Under the pieces are notes generated by a model. It was not told where the DNA came from, did not search any database, and saw nothing but the letters and a program-made list of their open reading frames with translations. From positions 434,001-498,000 of the forward strand of contig CAWEGV010000012.1 in assembly GCA_963808615.1 (NCBI GenBank): a DNA stretch of 64,000 bases, given 5' to 3'. The stretch comes from Palsa-504 sp963808615 (GTDB lineage: Bacteria; Actinomycetota; Actinomycetes; Streptosporangiales; Streptosporangiaceae). Made by a program: the position numbers and the translations under genes. Below are positions 63,437-64,000 of the stretch, in pieces. Numbering within the stretch: the first letter of the stretch is position 1; every line of letters begins with the position of its first letter.

Positions 63437-64000
63437 ATGAGAATCCTGCTTGTCCATAACCGCTACCGCTCGGGTTCTCCGAGCGGAGAGAACCGCGTCG
63501 TCGACCAGGAGAGCGAGGCGCTCGCCGCCCTGGGACACGAGGTCACGCGGTTCGGCCGCTGCAGCGACGAGATCGAGCAATGGCCGATGGCGAAGAAGGC
63601 GTTGCTTCCGGTTCGGGTCGTCTGGAGCCGCGAAACCTACCGAGATCTGAAAGCAGCGCTGCACGAGCACCGCCCCGAGGTCGTCCACGTCCACAACACG
63701 TTTCCTCTGCTTAGCGCCGCTGTGCTCTATGCTTGCCGGGACGCCCGGGTTCCTGTTGTGGCCACTCTTCATAATTACTTCCTGGCCTGCGCCAACGGTA
63801 TGTTCTTCCGTGATGGGGGCGTTTGCCACGACTGTACTCGTGGCCTGCAAGCCCGCGCAGTCGTGCATGGCTGCTACCGCGGATCACCCGCGGCTACCGT
63901 GCCGGTGGCGCTGGCCAGGGGTGTGCACCGGCAGGCATGGCGATCGCTGGTATCGGCCTACATATTCATCTCAGCATCACAGCGTGACCTGCACCGGGAA
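63437..64000 (+). CDS. Glycosyltransferase family 4 protein, 3' end outside window
   Basis: ATG 63437 begins MRILLVHNRYRSGSPSGENR, followed by LAALGHEVTRFGRCSDEIEQ and PEVVHVHNTFPLLSAAVLYA, the N-terminal acceptor domain of a GT-B (GT4) enzyme. A cysteine cluster (CANGMFFRDGGVCHDC) matches a typical zinc-like loop in this subgroup. The frame is still open at the window end, with 188 codons seen. It continues the exopolysaccharide operon after a 104-nt gap. Confidence 0.82.
   Translation, partial: MRILLVHNRYRSGSPSGENRVVDQESEALAALGHEVTRFGRCSDEIEQWPMAKKALLPVRVVWSRETYRDLKAALHEHRPEVVHVHNTFPLLSAAVLYACRDARVPVVATLHNYFLACANGMFFRDGGVCHDCTRGLQARAVVHGCYRGSPAATVPVALARGVHRQAWRSLVSAYIFISASQRDLHRE

Overview
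The window is high-G+C DNA whose gene content and order are those of a filamentous actinomycete. The markers are a BldC-type regulator, the rex-hemA-hemC-hemD-hemB cluster, the tiny ribosomal protein bS22, AcuC next to an excisionase-type HTH gene, MurT/GatD, and system II cytochrome c maturation genes. I would place it near Streptomyces or Streptosporangiales; genus and species cannot be read from the sequence.

Layout. 1-1.2 kb: end of a thiosulfate sulfurtransferase plus its DUF1416 partner. 1.4-6.3 kb: a GntR regulator and two membrane proteins resembling conjugation coupling ATPases (TraG/VirD4/TraM-like) without a visible P-loop; the first is split by a frame change. 6.3-8.4 kb: MurT-GatD, which amidates lipid II. 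8.5-11.6 kb: DsrE protein, a 39-residue membrane peptide, nitrobindin, Fur and YgfZ. 11.6-14.6 kb: proline dehydrogenase, ProC and AcuC. 14.8-17.2 kb: small HTH protein, bS22, a 7-TM/ABM fusion and a glutaredoxin. 17.2-25.4 kb: a Rex operator, rex, hemA, hemC, cobA-hemD, hemB, a PrimPol-like gene and hemL, i.e. redox-sensed tetrapyrrole synthesis from glutamyl-tRNA to uroporphyrinogen III. 25.4-31 kb: L,D-transpeptidase, histidine phosphatase, TlpA, ResB and CcsB, with no CcdA. 31-33.3 kb: an anthrax-lethal-factor-like metalloprotease, a small partner gene and a YefM/RelE-type toxin-antitoxin operon. 33.3-36.5 kb: membrane-anchored beta-propeller, BldC, threonine dehydratase. 36.5-39.8 kb: two PAP2 phosphatases around a PadR regulator and a split membrane-protein gene. 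39.8-47.4 kb: DUF4229 protein, ATP-sulfurylase-like/APS-kinase fusion, Mfd, SurA-N lipoprotein, MazG.

47.5-64 kb is an accessory glycan locus. An ECF sigma factor is followed by all four steps to GDP-D-glycero-alpha-D-manno-heptose (gmhB, gmhA, hddC, hddA) and a sugar epimerase. Then comes a decayed zone: a GH12 glucanase relic, an O-antigen-ligase relic, a chain-length-protein-like relic and an IS1380-type transposase. It ends with a polyprenyl-phosphate sugar transferase, two glycosyltransferases and a heparinase II/III protein, typical of exopolysaccharide synthesis. A sugar-transferase remnant at 47.8-48.0 kb suggests the locus was once larger or rearranged.

Several genes carry frame changes or lost stops (about 3.07, 12.54, 38.65, 53.79, 54.03 and 55.45 kb). 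Some lie in otherwise core-like genes, so sequencing or assembly error must be excluded before calling them pseudogenes.
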